From Victivallales bacterium (lineage in GTDB: Bacteria; Verrucomicrobiota; Lentisphaeria; Oligosphaerales; Oligosphaeraceae), in the NCBI GenBank assembly GCA_017554445.1, contig JAFZIJ010000126.1, positions 28,566-92,565 of the forward strand: 64,000 bases of DNA, written 5' to 3'. Shown here in pieces: positions 24,089 through 33,701 of the stretch. Under the pieces are notes generated by a model. The model was not told where the DNA came from, searched no databases, and saw nothing but the letters and a program-made list of their open reading frames with translations. A program made the translations under genes and the position numbers. The stretch's first letter is position 1. Each line of letters starts with the position of its first letter.

Positions 24089-26431
24089 ATGCGTGAAAAA
24101 ATCAATCTGAATCATGGTTGGCGCGTGCTCGTCAATCCCCCTGCCCCGCCCGTCGCGAAAACAAAGGCCGGCATGTATCTCTCCGCCAAGACGGAACGCC
24201 TCAAATGGGGCCCTGGAGCCTATCATCATATCGATGTCCATGAACATTGGAGCACCACGACGGAACTCTCGTCCGAACCATGGCAAACCGTTGATCTGCC
24301 CCATGACTACATCATCGCCCAGACGCCATCGCAAGACGAAACGTGCGCGTTGGGCTATTTCAAATCCTATCCCGCATGGTACCGCCGCCACTTCAAGCTC
24401 TCACCGGAAGACGAGAATAAACGCCTCGTCGTTTATTTCGAAGGGATTACGGGTATTTCCGACATCTATCTCAACGGCTGTTTTCTAAAGCACAACGAAG
24501 GCGGCTATGTCTCGTTTGAAGTTGACATCACGGATCTTGCGCGATTCGACCAGGAGAACGTCCTCTCCGTCTATGTCAATCCGGACAGCTATGAGACATG
24601 GTGGTACGAAGGCGGCGGCATCTACCGCAATGTCTGGCTCGTCAAGACGGACATGGTCGCCGTTGATCTATGGGGCGTTTTCCTGCCCGTCCGAAAGTTA
24701 CAAGATTCGCTATGGCAAGTACCTGTGGAAGTCGATGTCCGTAACGACGGCTATGAAGATGAAGCCGTACAGATCACATGCGACCTGTTGAATCCGGCCG
24801 GCCAATCCATCGCGACGCTGTCCATGAATGGCGTTGCCAAAGCCCGCGGCATTGTAAAGCTTTCCGCTGGAACGACGATTCGCAATCCAGAGCTTTGGGA
24901 CAATGATTCGCCAAAACAATACACCGCCGTTGTTACCGTTCGTAAAAACATCAACGGCAATTTCATCGACTGCGATTCCGTCGAACAGCGTTTCGGTTTC
25001 CGTGAAGCCGTCTTCACCGCTGATAAAGGTTTCTTCCTGAATGGCCGTAAGGTGAAAATCAAAGGCGTCTGCGGCCATCTGGACATAGGCCTCGTCGGCA
25101 AGGCTGTATCTGACAATCTATGTCGCTACAAGGCAGAACTTTACAAAGAGATGGGCGCCAACGCGTTCCGCACAAGCCACTACCCCCATCAAGAGGCGTT
25201 CATGGACGCTTGTGACGAACTCGGACTGCTTGTCATGGACGAAACACGCCGCTTCGAATCCAATCCGGATGCCGTCGCCCAAATGGAAATGCTTGTGAAA
25301 CGCGACCGCAACCGCCCATCCGTCATCCTCTGGTCCACCGGCAACGAAGAATCCATGTATTTTTCCATTCCGCAAGGCGTTCGCATCCAAAAGGCACTCG
25401 CCAACGCCGTCCGTAAACTGGATCCAACGCGCCCCATCGTCGCCGCCATCGACCATCCGGCCAACGCCCTTGTCCGCGGCGAACTCGATGTCATCGGCAT
25501 CAACTACAGCCTCGGCCTGTTCGACAAATCACATGAAGATTATCCGAACACGCCGATCATCTCGAGCGAAAATTGCGCCGTCGGTTCAACGCGTGGCTGG
25601 TATTACGGCGACAGCCCGGACACAGGCCGTCTGGACGCCCGCGACCGTAATCCAGGCTCGGGAACGTTCGCTTCCGGCCGCGAAGAGACATGGAAATTCA
25701 TCATGTCACGACCATGGATCGGCGGCGGGTTCCAATGGGACGCCGTCGAACATCGTGGCGAAGCCGTCTGGCCACGCCTTTGCTCCGTTTCGGGCGCCAT
25801 CGATCTCTTCCTCCAACGAAAAGACGCCTTCTACCAAAATCAGTCTCACTGGCTCGACACGCCGATGATTCACATATTGCCGCACTGGAATCATAAAGGC
25901 TTGGAAGGCATGCCCATAACCGTTTGGATTTACACGAATTGCGATGAAGTTGAGCTATTCCTCAATGGCAACAGTCTCGGACGAAAAGCCGTCACGCCAT
26001 ACACACATCTCGAATATCCCGTGGAATACCAGCCAGGCCGTTTGGAAGCCGTTGGTTACATCAACGGCAAAATCGCTGTTCGGGATGTACAGGAAACAAC
26101 TGGCCCCGCCGTCGCGTTGAAACTATCGCTCGCCAACGGCCCCGTCCGTTTCAATGGTGAAGACATTGCTCTTATCACCTGCACAGCTGTCGACGCCGAA
26201 GGACGCGAAGTTCCTGATGCGACGCCATTTGTCCATTTCGATAGCACAGGCGACGGCCATATCGTCGGCACAGGATCCGACAACACAGACCACGTTCCCG
26301 TACCGTGCACATCCCGCCAAATGCATGCAGGAAAGATCAGCATTGCCGTCAAACTCGGCAGCAAGCCTGACGGCTCCTTCACCCTCTTCGCCCGTGCAAA
26401 CGGCCTGTCATCAGCATTCCATACCATTTGA
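24089..26431 (+). CDS. Glycoside hydrolase family 2 (beta-galactosidase-like)
   Basis: The 780-residue protein has the GH2 order: sugar-binding domain (about 50-215), immunoglobulin-like domain, TIM barrel (about 320-600) and C-terminal beta domains. FRTSHYPHQEAFMDACDELG is the barrel entry; Glu420 in STGNEE is the acid/base and Glu494 in ISSENC the nucleophile. No signal peptide is seen, so it is probably cytoplasmic. Specificity (galactoside, glucuronide or mannoside) is not decided by sequence alone; a beta-galactosidase fits the galactitol/tagatose operon downstream. Confidence 0.88.
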   Translation: MREKINLNHGWRVLVNPPAPPVAKTKAGMYLSAKTERLKWGPGAYHHIDVHEHWSTTTELSSEPWQTVDLPHDYIIAQTPSQDETCALGYFKSYPAWYRRHFKLSPEDENKRLVVYFEGITGISDIYLNGCFLKHNEGGYVSFEVDITDLARFDQENVLSVYVNPDSYETWWYEGGGIYRNVWLVKTDMVAVDLWGVFLPVRKLQDSLWQVPVEVDVRNDGYEDEAVQITCDLLNPAGQSIATLSMNGVAKARGIVKLSAGTTIRNPELWDNDSPKQYTAVVTVRKNINGNFIDCDSVEQRFGFREAVFTADKGFFLNGRKVKIKGVCGHLDIGLVGKAVSDNLCRYKAELYKEMGANAFRTSHYPHQEAFMDACDELGLLVMDETRRFESNPDAVAQMEMLVKRDRNRPSVILWSTGNEESMYFSIPQGVRIQKALANAVRKLDPTRPIVAAIDHPANALVRGELDVIGINYSLGLFDKSHEDYPNTPIISSENCAVGSTRGWYYGDSPDTGRLDARDRNPGSGTFASGREETWKFIMSRPWIGGGFQWDAVEHRGEAVWPRLCSVSGAIDLFLQRKDAFYQNQSHWLDTPMIHILPHWNHKGLEGMPITVWIYTNCDEVELFLNGNSLGRKAVTPYTHLEYPVEYQPGRLEAVGYINGKIAVRDVQETTGPAVALKLSLANGPVRFNGEDIALITCTAVDAEGREVPDATPFVHFDSTGDGHIVGTGSDNTDHVPVPCTSRQMHAGKISIAVKLGSKPDGSFTLFARANGLSSAFHTI

Positions 26432-26436
26432 TACGT

Positions 26437-27150
26437 TCAAGCCAACTTGCCGAAGCGGCGCAGATTCCAGACGAAGCCTTTCGCCAGCCGTTTGTCCGCA
26501 TCGGCAAAATGGCCGCCGACATTCCATTCCAATACGCAATTCGCCTCGCCCAATTGCTGTTTTAGCAAGTCGTATTCGCTTCGCACGCAATCACCAACGC
26601 GACTTAATACAGGATTACGCGTCTTCTCTTCGCGGTCGCCAAGACTCAGATAGACTTGCTTCGCCTTCACAGGATGTGCTTCCGCATACGACAGCCAGTC
26701 GCGAATCCATAGCGACGGCGACGCGGCCGCGACGCCATCCAGACAATCTGTTTCCGACGCGGCCCACAACGCGAACATTCCAGCCAACGAATAACAGCCC
26801 AAAACGACAGGCAGTTTCCCATATTGCTTAATCATTTCCGGCAGAATGACATCTGTCACATTCTGCAATGTCTTACGCGCCATGCTGCCGACCTCCGGAC
26901 GCTTTGAAAGAGCGGGATCCGCCCATGGCGTCAATTCGCTCTCCCAATCGTCGATGCAGCATGCAGCCATCACAAACGGGACATTGCATTCGGCGGCGAT
27001 CATCGTCGCCATGCCAGCGACATCGTTCCGTTCATCGCTTCCCAGCATCCATATCAACAGACACTTCGGATCTTCCTGCGCATACAACAGGCAGTTTCGT
27101 CCGCCAATGATACGTTCACAAACCGTCATTTTCTGTGGAATATCATTCAT
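26437..27150 (-). CDS. Alpha/beta-hydrolase, esterase-like
   Basis: The 237-residue protein has a GCYSLAGMFALW nucleophile elbow (catalytic Ser), a LSLGDREEKT segment with a candidate Asp, and GGHFADADKR with the likely catalytic His, as in the esterase-D-like family. No signal peptide. It could remove acyl groups from imported glycans. Its start overlaps the end of the DUF2264 gene by 4 nt, and it ends 5 nt from the convergent GH2 gene. Confidence 0.75.
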   Translation of the reverse strand: MNDIPQKMTVCERIIGGRNCLLYAQEDPKCLLIWMLGSDERNDVAGMATMIAAECNVPFVMAACCIDDWESELTPWADPALSKRPEVGSMARKTLQNVTDVILPEMIKQYGKLPVVLGCYSLAGMFALWAASETDCLDGVAAASPSLWIRDWLSYAEAHPVKAKQVYLSLGDREEKTRNPVLSRVGDCVRSEYDLLKQQLGEANCVLEWNVGGHFADADKRLAKGFVWNLRRFGKLA

Positions 27151-29036
27151 TTTGCCTTGAACACCAAGCGGATACGGCCATTTTCATCCACAGGGAAACG
27201 ATAGACTTTGTAGATGCCTGTCCGATTCGTGACGCGCTGTTCCTCCAATGTCGGCACGGAACTTCCTGCAACCACGACTGCACCGCCATCCATTGTCGCC
27301 GTCAGCGAATTTTCATCCACCGCCACGACAGGCTGATGCTTTCCATCATTTTCTAGAATCGGCACTTCCCACACGCCGTCCTGGCAGTCGCCGCCAAGTT
27401 CACCGTCCAGCGTGATTTCCGTTGGCATAACCGTCCATGTTTCAGCAATCGTAGCACCTTTCATGTTCCATTTCAACTGGATAGAGACCTTTTCAGGCTT
27501 CTCTTCCAAGACGGTATATTCGTTATCCTCTTCCTTCACCTTCTGAGCCAACCGCCAAACCGTGCCAGCCGCATTCTTCCAACACGGCGCGATGGACGCG
27601 GGATAATCCGCTTTCGGGAAACCTTCAGCAATCTTGTATTTTGGATTGAGAGCGAACGGCAACGCAGGCAACAGGCCATACGGAACGCCTTTCAGCAGAA
27701 TCCGTCCCATGCCCGTTGCGTCCTCTGTCAGTTGCGCACGCGTATCATATTCGAAACCATTGCCTTGGCAATTTACGAAAATCTTATGGAACGCGCCGTG
27801 CAGATAAAACGCATAGGAGGTCCATTCCGACAGCGTCGGCGTCTCTTCAATCGTATCATCCGCATACAACGCCGCCATGCCCAAAAATCCCGCCGACAGC
27901 AGACTATAGACGGAATACTGCCCATAGCCGTCGCAACCATGCAACAGGTTGGGATCAAAATAGTTCTTGATATGGCGGTGCGGCTTCTCCCCCACCAGAT
28001 ACGGATAGATCAACTGCGCGCTGCGACGAGCCTGCCGCTTGAACATACCGGCCACACGTGGATTGATTCCTTTGTAGCGAAGCGCTTCCATTTCGCACAT
28101 GGCGGCGGTCATCGCCTCCTGGAACTGGAACTGCGCGGAACGGCCACCAAACGGTACATATCCCTGCGGCGACACATAGCGCAGCATCGTCAATGCAGCC
28201 TTGCGCAGCAAGTCATTGAGCTTCTCAAAGTTGCGACCACGATAGCCCCACATCAACGCGCAGGACAATTGGAAGCGCGTCGTGATGTCATACGTGAACG
28301 GATCGTTTGGATCGCGATACATGCCGTTCTCCGTAAAATGGACGTACTGCGGCTCTAAATAGCGATCGAAGAACGTATTGCCCCAAAAGACGCCTTCTGG
28401 GCCAGTGATGCCCATGGCCTGCCGCATGGCTTCACCACTCGCGCCGAAAAGGCACCAGTTGTTGAATCTGGCGATCTTCTGGCCGGTCTTGTCAACCACT
28501 TTATAGACATCTTCAGGCGAGACTTTCGCCAAGGCGTCACGCCAACGCGCAACACGCTCCGGCGGAGCAACATGCGTCAACGCCACCACGGCGACCGTCA
28601 GCTCCCGCATCCAAAAGTCCGGACTGCACGACGTCACTTCCGGACGGCTTAATTTGTCACATGTGTAGTCCATCACGCGATAGACTTTTTCCTTCAATTC
28701 CGGCAGGCGGTTGAAATGGATCAACACGGCGCCCGCACTAGCGAAACGAGGGGACGTCTGGCCCCATTCACGATGCAGGACAGGATCAATGACGGCGCCT
28801 TTTTCATCCACCCAATTGGCGGCGAGCTTGACGATTGGCTCCATCATGTCCAGATAATAGTCCCGCGTCTGGCCCGTCGGCTTGTAGTTCGGGGGCATGG
28901 CGGCCACGGGAAAATCATCCGCCAGATTTCCGCCGGGTAATTGGTCAAAAAACACTTTTCCGTCTTTCGTCCACTGGACCCCTGCCTGTGAAGTTACCGC
29001 CAAAGCGGTCATCAAAATCATGGTTAATTTGTGCAT
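27147..29036 (-). CDS. Secreted DUF2264 family protein (putative glycan hydrolase)
   Basis: The 629-residue protein starts with a signal peptide (MHKLTMILMTALAVTSQAG). Its middle carries DUF2264 features: YYLDMMEPIVKLAANWVD, HREWGQTSPRFASAGA and FQLSCALMWGYRGRN, with the repeated helices of an (alpha/alpha) barrel. Members are frequent in polysaccharide-utilisation regions. I choose the ATG at 29036 because it gives a clean signal peptide; the frame is open 37 codons further upstream but those residues overlap the GH78 end and look unrelated. It overlaps the esterase by 4 nt and follows GH78 by 52 nt, suggesting one transcript. Confidence 0.8.
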   Translation of the reverse strand: MHKLTMILMTALAVTSQAGVQWTKDGKVFFDQLPGGNLADDFPVAAMPPNYKPTGQTRDYYLDMMEPIVKLAANWVDEKGAVIDPVLHREWGQTSPRFASAGAVLIHFNRLPELKEKVYRVMDYTCDKLSRPEVTSCSPDFWMRELTVAVVALTHVAPPERVARWRDALAKVSPEDVYKVVDKTGQKIARFNNWCLFGASGEAMRQAMGITGPEGVFWGNTFFDRYLEPQYVHFTENGMYRDPNDPFTYDITTRFQLSCALMWGYRGRNFEKLNDLLRKAALTMLRYVSPQGYVPFGGRSAQFQFQEAMTAAMCEMEALRYKGINPRVAGMFKRQARRSAQLIYPYLVGEKPHRHIKNYFDPNLLHGCDGYGQYSVYSLLSAGFLGMAALYADDTIEETPTLSEWTSYAFYLHGAFHKIFVNCQGNGFEYDTRAQLTEDATGMGRILLKGVPYGLLPALPFALNPKYKIAEGFPKADYPASIAPCWKNAAGTVWRLAQKVKEEDNEYTVLEEKPEKVSIQLKWNMKGATIAETWTVMPTEITLDGELGGDCQDGVWEVPILENDGKHQPVVAVDENSLTATMDGGAVVVAGSSVPTLEEQRVTNRTGIYKVYRFPVDENGRIRLVFKAK

Positions 29037-29056
29037 AGTTTTTAATAAAAGGTAAT

Positions 29057-29100
29057 AAGGATTAAAGGGACAAACACGACTTATGGGATTAAAGGGACTT
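29057..29100. repeat. Two copies of GGATTAAAGGGAC
   Basis: GGATTAAAGGGAC occurs twice, about 24 nt apart, between and into the end of the GH78 gene. It is another short repeat placed at a gene end. Confidence 0.55.
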
Positions 29101-31629
29101 TTCAAAAGTATGGAAACCTGAGCCGACTTCCATGACCTGCCCGTCAAAATGCACTTCCGCCGTCATGCCAAATGGCACATTGACAAGCAGATGCAACTTG
29201 TCATACCGCTTGAACCAACGCACCATCAACGGTCCTTTGATAGTATCGACCACGCAATGGACGCTCATGAGTTTGTTCGGAAAATACGGCGCCACACAGA
29301 CTTTCCCGCAACCTGCTGTCAATGGCTTGATTCCAGCCAGATATGCATAGAACCAATGATACACCGCGCCATACATGGGATGGCTGTGGGAATTCATGCC
29401 CGCGTTCTTCTTCAGTTCGAAACGCTCCCAAATGGTCGTCGCTTCCTGTTGAATCGTATAGCCATAGGACGGATAATCCTCCTTCGTGATGAGCGCCCAG
29501 GCATCGTCGATATAGCCATACTGGCTCAGCACTTCAAAGAGATAGCGTGTACACAGGTTGCCCGTTGTGAACTTGTAGTCCCATTGACGCAATTCATCGC
29601 GCAATTTTTTCGCGGCTTCCGCTACATCTGCTTCTGGGAAGATACCCAACCACAACGGGAAGATTTGGCAGGCCTGCGATCCAGTCGCAAACGTCTTCGT
29701 GTCAGCATGATACCACTTTTTCAGCATTGCGTTTTTAACACATTCCGCTTTCTCCGCGTATTCCTTCGCCTCTTTCTCATATCCGAGAATCGTTGCGAAC
29801 TCGCTGACCATACGGCAGTTGAAATAGGAATATCCCGTGGACATGAAGATGCCTGGTGTCACGCCGGAACGTGCCCCTTCGGGAGCGTCGCAGGCATATG
29901 CGGGAGCGGCCCAGTCGCCGTAATACGAATAATTGACGATGCCGTCGTCACTATGCGCCAACAGACAGTCCGCCCAGCCTTTCCAGCCGTTGAAACCATC
30001 CTTCAGCATATCGAGATCGTTGTAATACAGATAATTCTGCATACCTGTAATCAAGAAGGAGGAGCAAACGGGATCGGCAGGACGCGAGCCGAAGACCAAC
30101 GGTGCCGTACACGTGATGGCGCCGTCGCCGCCTTGATCGTTGCGCAAATCTTTGGCGATTTTACGGAAAATCGCATTCGATTCGAAACGATATGGGAAGG
30201 CTTCGAAACGAACCGTCGCATCGTTCATCCAGCCCATCCGTTCGTCCCGCTGCGGGCAGTCCGTCAACAAGCCATGCGTGTTCGCACGTTCCGTCGCGAC
30301 GCAATTATCATGGATTTTCGTAACCAACGCGCTGCCGCAGTTGAAGAAGCTCTTCTTATCCAAATTATTACGTAATGCGACTGCACGAATGTCATCTGTA
30401 TCGATGGCGTTGCCAAGCCCTTCGACGCACGCATAGCGGAAGCCGTGGTAGGTGAAGATCGGCATGAACCATGTATCGTCCGTTTCTTTGCCGCTGACGA
30501 TATAGCGGTCGGTGGCTTTCGCCGAACGAAGCGTCGCCGTGTAAAGTTCGCCATTTTCGTTGAGCTCTTCACTGTGTGTCAACGTGATGACCGTTCCCGC
30601 CGGCAGTCCTTTCGGAATACGTAAACGAATGACACCAGCCAAGTTCTGACCGAAATCCATCACACATTTGCCATTCAAAGGCCATTGTGACGCAATGGTG
30701 TATTCCTCCGCCGGAAGAATCGGCGGCAACACCATCGGCGTCATCTCGCCGCCAGGAGCGTCTTTCACAACAGCTTTTCCGAAGCCTTGGAAACCGACGC
30801 AACTCCATGGGGCATCCAATCTTGCGTCATACGTCACACCGTTGAAAATGTCGTTATCCGTCCATGCGCCGTAGCCCGCCTGCCAACTATCATCCGAAAC
30901 GATGGTCTGGCGGCTACCGTCCGCATATTCAATCTTCAGCATCGCCGTCATCTGTGGTTGACCGACAAAGCCTAATTTATGTTGATCGCCATCGACGCGC
31001 CGCGCGATTTCGTTGTCACGCCAACCGCGTCCGACGATGACGCCGATGCAGTCTTTTCCCGTCAGTTTCGTCTCCAATTCCGGATACAGAACATATTGGC
31101 ATTCATGAATATATTGCGTAACCGCCGGATCCATGGTGCAAGCATCCAACGCTTCGCCGTTTAGATAGACTTTCTGATAGCCGATACCGCAAACATATAG
31201 CTCCGCATGGCTAATAGCCTTTTCCGCAATTACTTCCTTACGGAAATAAAGGGCTTTCGTTCCTTCAGGTGATTCCATTCCAATCCATGGAGCCGACCAT
31301 TCCGTATCCGCTACAAAGAAATAATCGCCAACCTCTTCACTTGTCTCGCCATGCGTACTTGTAACTTGCACAGTCACCAGCAAACAACGGCCTTCCGGCA
31401 GCTTGCTACCTGCATAGTGAATCAGTTGTTCGTCTGTTTCCACAATGCCGCTGTCCCACAAAAGCGACGTTTCATCCGTAACCAACACGCGGCAGCTTGC
31501 CTGTCGATCATCCGCGCAACCACTGCGGACGCCCCATGAGAACGACAGCCCTCTGGCCGTGCAGAAATGTGTGCGCAGCTCTTCTCCAAGCAACTGGTGA
31601 TTGACACGTAGCGATGTGATTTCCAACAT
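29089..31629 (-). CDS. Alpha-L-rhamnosidase, GH78
   Basis: The 846-residue protein has the GH78 layout: N-terminal beta domains, a carbohydrate-binding-like domain with ELYVCGIGYQKVYLNG, and an (alpha/alpha)6 barrel with DCPQRDERMGWMNDA carrying the catalytic acid Glu. TTIWERFELKK and NSHSHPMYGAVYHWFYAYLAGI complete the active-site cleft. It releases terminal rhamnose, for instance from rhamnogalacturonan or plant glycosides. There is no signal peptide, so it acts in the cytoplasm. AAGGA lies a few nt before the ATG. It probably heads the operon GH78-DUF2264-esterase. Confidence 0.92.
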   Translation of the reverse strand: MLEITSLRVNHQLLGEELRTHFCTARGLSFSWGVRSGCADDRQASCRVLVTDETSLLWDSGIVETDEQLIHYAGSKLPEGRCLLVTVQVTSTHGETSEEVGDYFFVADTEWSAPWIGMESPEGTKALYFRKEVIAEKAISHAELYVCGIGYQKVYLNGEALDACTMDPAVTQYIHECQYVLYPELETKLTGKDCIGVIVGRGWRDNEIARRVDGDQHKLGFVGQPQMTAMLKIEYADGSRQTIVSDDSWQAGYGAWTDNDIFNGVTYDARLDAPWSCVGFQGFGKAVVKDAPGGEMTPMVLPPILPAEEYTIASQWPLNGKCVMDFGQNLAGVIRLRIPKGLPAGTVITLTHSEELNENGELYTATLRSAKATDRYIVSGKETDDTWFMPIFTYHGFRYACVEGLGNAIDTDDIRAVALRNNLDKKSFFNCGSALVTKIHDNCVATERANTHGLLTDCPQRDERMGWMNDATVRFEAFPYRFESNAIFRKIAKDLRNDQGGDGAITCTAPLVFGSRPADPVCSSFLITGMQNYLYYNDLDMLKDGFNGWKGWADCLLAHSDDGIVNYSYYGDWAAPAYACDAPEGARSGVTPGIFMSTGYSYFNCRMVSEFATILGYEKEAKEYAEKAECVKNAMLKKWYHADTKTFATGSQACQIFPLWLGIFPEADVAEAAKKLRDELRQWDYKFTTGNLCTRYLFEVLSQYGYIDDAWALITKEDYPSYGYTIQQEATTIWERFELKKNAGMNSHSHPMYGAVYHWFYAYLAGIKPLTAGCGKVCVAPYFPNKLMSVHCVVDTIKGPLMVRWFKRYDKLHLLVNVPFGMTAEVHFDGQVMEVGSGFHTFEKSL

Positions 31630-31682
31630 GTTGTATCCTTGGCTATTAGTGTTTATCTACTATCTTTCATTATCTTGTTTTT

Positions 31683-31848
31683 CGCGAAGCCCCCGCGCGC
31701 AGCGCCATGAAACCGCCGAGTCGCCGGAGCCGGTTGCATCATTCGCAATCAACGTCTTGTTTCATCATTGAATCTTTTATGCTTTGTCGGCCCGGCGGCG
31801 AGGCATTCGTATTCATTCGTGTCTATTCGTGGTTGTAAATTTAGTGGT
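31683..31848. repeat. Dispersed GC-rich element (copy A) with TTCGTGT repeats
   Basis: The segment has CGCGAAGC (31683), AACCGCCGAGTCGCCGGAGCC (31711-31731) and GGCCCGGCGGCGAGGC (31789-31804), then ATTCGTGTCTATTCGTGG. The same landmarks in the same order occur at 39849-40072. The two GC blocks are roughly inverted, so they can pair. It lies in the 219-nt gap upstream of GH78. Confidence 0.65.
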
Positions 31849-32790
31849 TTATATAAATCTGACGTCACCATCCGTCATGATTTCCGCTGGCATCGTCAGC
31901 TGTTTGGAGAACTTGTCAAAGCGCCCCTCCCAGCCTTTCGCCTCCCATGAATCGCCATGATGCTGGAAGCATAACTTCTTGACAGGCAGATCTTTCAGAC
32001 GTTCAACCGCCAGTTTGATTGGATAATGGACTAGTTCGCAGACAAGCAGATCGACGCCGTTCTTCTGGATGCCCTCCAACGGCAGATCAAAGCTCTTGTG
32101 CAAATCGCCGGAGAAGAAAATCCTTTTTCCGTTCGCACATTCGAAGAGGAACGAAAACGCAACGGGCGTGCCGTCCGGCAGACGCGACATATGGTTGTTG
32201 CCGTATGCCGTCACCTTGATGTTGCCGTCATCAAAAATCTGCCCTTCCTTGAAGACTTGCAGATGATGCCATTTGGGATAGACGCCGTGGTGATGCGCCG
32301 TCTTGATGTCCTTCATGATCTTCAGTAACTCCTCTGATGGCAACAGGATATCATATGTCGCCGCCAAGCGGGGATCCCCTTCTTTGAAGATTTTGCGGAA
32401 CGACGAAATCTGCTGTTGCAACCCATACAGCCCGCCGTAGTGGTCCAGATGCGCATGGGTGATGAATATGGCATTGATGTCCGAAACATGCGTGCCCGAT
32501 TTCATGATGTTCGCGGCCGCGCCCTCTCCCGCGTCGATGACATAGTTTTTACCGCCTGTTTGCAACAGCGTGCAGGAATGGGCGCGCGTCGTCGTCACGC
32601 GTCCATGGCTTGTGCCGATGAACGTGATTTTCACTTCGTCATCCTTCGGAGGGCGTTTCTTATCAACAGGTTGCGCCGCTTCAGGCTTCGCCTCCTGCGC
32701 AACGGCCTTGCCGCCAAGGCCGAACATCGCCGCCACCAAACCAAATCGTTTGAAAAAACTACGTCTGTTTAATTCATCATTCATAAGCAT
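31849..32790 (-). CDS. Tat-exported metallo-beta-lactamase-fold hydrolase
   Basis: The 313-residue protein has a twin-arginine signal (NRRSFFKRFGLVAAMFGLGG) and the metal-binding motif HAHLDHYGGL (HxHxDH) near residue 110, with a later FSGDLHKS and FQHHGD for the second site. The fold is that of RNase Z-like and arylsulfatase-like hydrolases. Substrate unknown; export suggests a periplasmic phosphodiester, sulfate ester or lactone. Two in-frame ATGs lie 6 nt apart within a GCATTAA-type repeat, so the exact start is uncertain. Confidence 0.8.
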   Translation of the reverse strand: MLMNDELNRRSFFKRFGLVAAMFGLGGKAVAQEAKPEAAQPVDKKRPPKDDEVKITFIGTSHGRVTTTRAHSCTLLQTGGKNYVIDAGEGAAANIMKSGTHVSDINAIFITHAHLDHYGGLYGLQQQISSFRKIFKEGDPRLAATYDILLPSEELLKIMKDIKTAHHHGVYPKWHHLQVFKEGQIFDDGNIKVTAYGNNHMSRLPDGTPVAFSFLFECANGKRIFFSGDLHKSFDLPLEGIQKNGVDLLVCELVHYPIKLAVERLKDLPVKKLCFQHHGDSWEAKGWEGRFDKFSKQLTMPAEIMTDGDVRFI

Positions 32791-32822
32791 TTAACAATTA
32801 AGCATTAAGCATTCAGCATTAT
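32780..32822. repeat. GCATTAA repeat between SDR and metallo-hydrolase genes
   Basis: AAGCATTTAACAATTAAGCATTAAGCATTCAGCATTATAA fills the entire 28-nt gap and touches both the stop of the SDR-family gene and the start of the hydrolase. On the minus strand the repeat provides overlapping ATG triplets but no Shine-Dalgarno sequence. Confidence 0.65.
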
Positions 32823-33574
32823 AAATGTAAGCCGCCAGTTACTGGAATATCGATGCCTGTGATATAGCTACCGCACGGCGCCGCCAGAAGCAACGCCGAG
32901 CCGGCGATATCATCCGCCGCACCAATACGATGCGTCGGCACCCAGTTGATGAAATTTTCGACCATTTTCGGATCGGAAAGCACTTTTGCGTTACGATCTG
33001 TCGCGATGATTCCAGGAGAAATCGTATTCGCCGTGATACCAAACCGCCCGTAGCTCCGCGCGATGTTTATCATCATGTTCATCAGCGACGATTTCGTCGA
33101 AGCATAGATGGCCAGATTCAGGCCCGGCCGATAGTGGTTGACGCTACTGATGCCGATGATGCGACCGAAATTGCGTTCCTTCATGACTGGCAATGCGCGC
33201 TGCAGCAGAATGAAATTCGCCTTCACGTTCGCGGAATATTCCTTTTCGTACTCTGCCGTTGTGAAGTCTTCGAATCCCATGTATGTCTGCATGGAGGCAT
33301 TCAGCACGAGAATGTCCGGAACATCCATTTCCGCCGCAAAAGCCTTCGTCGCCGCTTCGTCGGACAAATCGCAAATGGCTTTATCGCAGGCGATTCCCTC
33401 TTTTTTCGCCTCTTCCACCGCCGCATCCAATTTTTCCGACGGCTTGCTGCCGTGGAAAATCACCTTCGCTCCTGCGCGGCCCAACGTCATGGCAATGGAC
33501 TTGCCGATACCGCGGGAAGATCCCGTCACCAACGCCGTCTTGCCAGACAAATCAAACATTTCCGCTATTGTCAT
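32819..33574 (-). CDS. SDR-family oxidoreductase, gluconate-5-dehydrogenase-like
   Basis: The 251-residue protein has GSSRGIGKSIA (NAD(P) loop), LNASM in place of the usual NAG, SSVN around the catalytic Ser and YASTKSS with Tyr and Lys. Enzymes of this type interconvert keto and hydroxy sugars or sugar acids such as 5-ketogluconate. In a run with an RraA-like protein and GH10, a role in uronate or aldonate metabolism is likely but unproven. Confidence 0.88.
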   Translation of the reverse strand: MTIAEMFDLSGKTALVTGSSRGIGKSIAMTLGRAGAKVIFHGSKPSEKLDAAVEEAKKEGIACDKAICDLSDEAATKAFAAEMDVPDILVLNASMQTYMGFEDFTTAEYEKEYSANVKANFILLQRALPVMKERNFGRIIGISSVNHYRPGLNLAIYASTKSSLMNMMINIARSYGRFGITANTISPGIIATDRNAKVLSDPKMVENFINWVPTHRIGAADDIAGSALLLAAPCGSYITGIDIPVTGGLHL

Positions 33575-33591
33575 CTTGTCACCTTGTTCTT

Positions 33592-33697
33592 ATCTGGAAT
33601 CACTGGATACTCTGGAATTACTGGATATTCTGGAATTACTGGATATTCTGGAATCAGCCCATCTCCAGATCATCCTGTTCCTCCAGAATTTCCAGTT
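33592..33697 (-). repeat. TTCTGGATA-family array with inverted half (copy 2)
   Basis: About five units of ACTGGATATTCTGGAATT are followed by inverted copies. ACTGGATATTCTGGA (33638-33652) pairs with TCCAGAATTTCCAGT (33682-33696), 14 of 15 positions matching, with a 29-nt loop. It fills the gap between the RraA-like gene and the SDR gene on the minus strand. Confidence 0.8.
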
Positions 33698-33701
33698 ACG
33701 C

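Noticed and set aside
29037..29147. Upstream extension of the DUF2264 protein
   Set aside because: It would bury the signal peptide and overlap the GH78 stop; the ATG at 29036 gives a normal signal.
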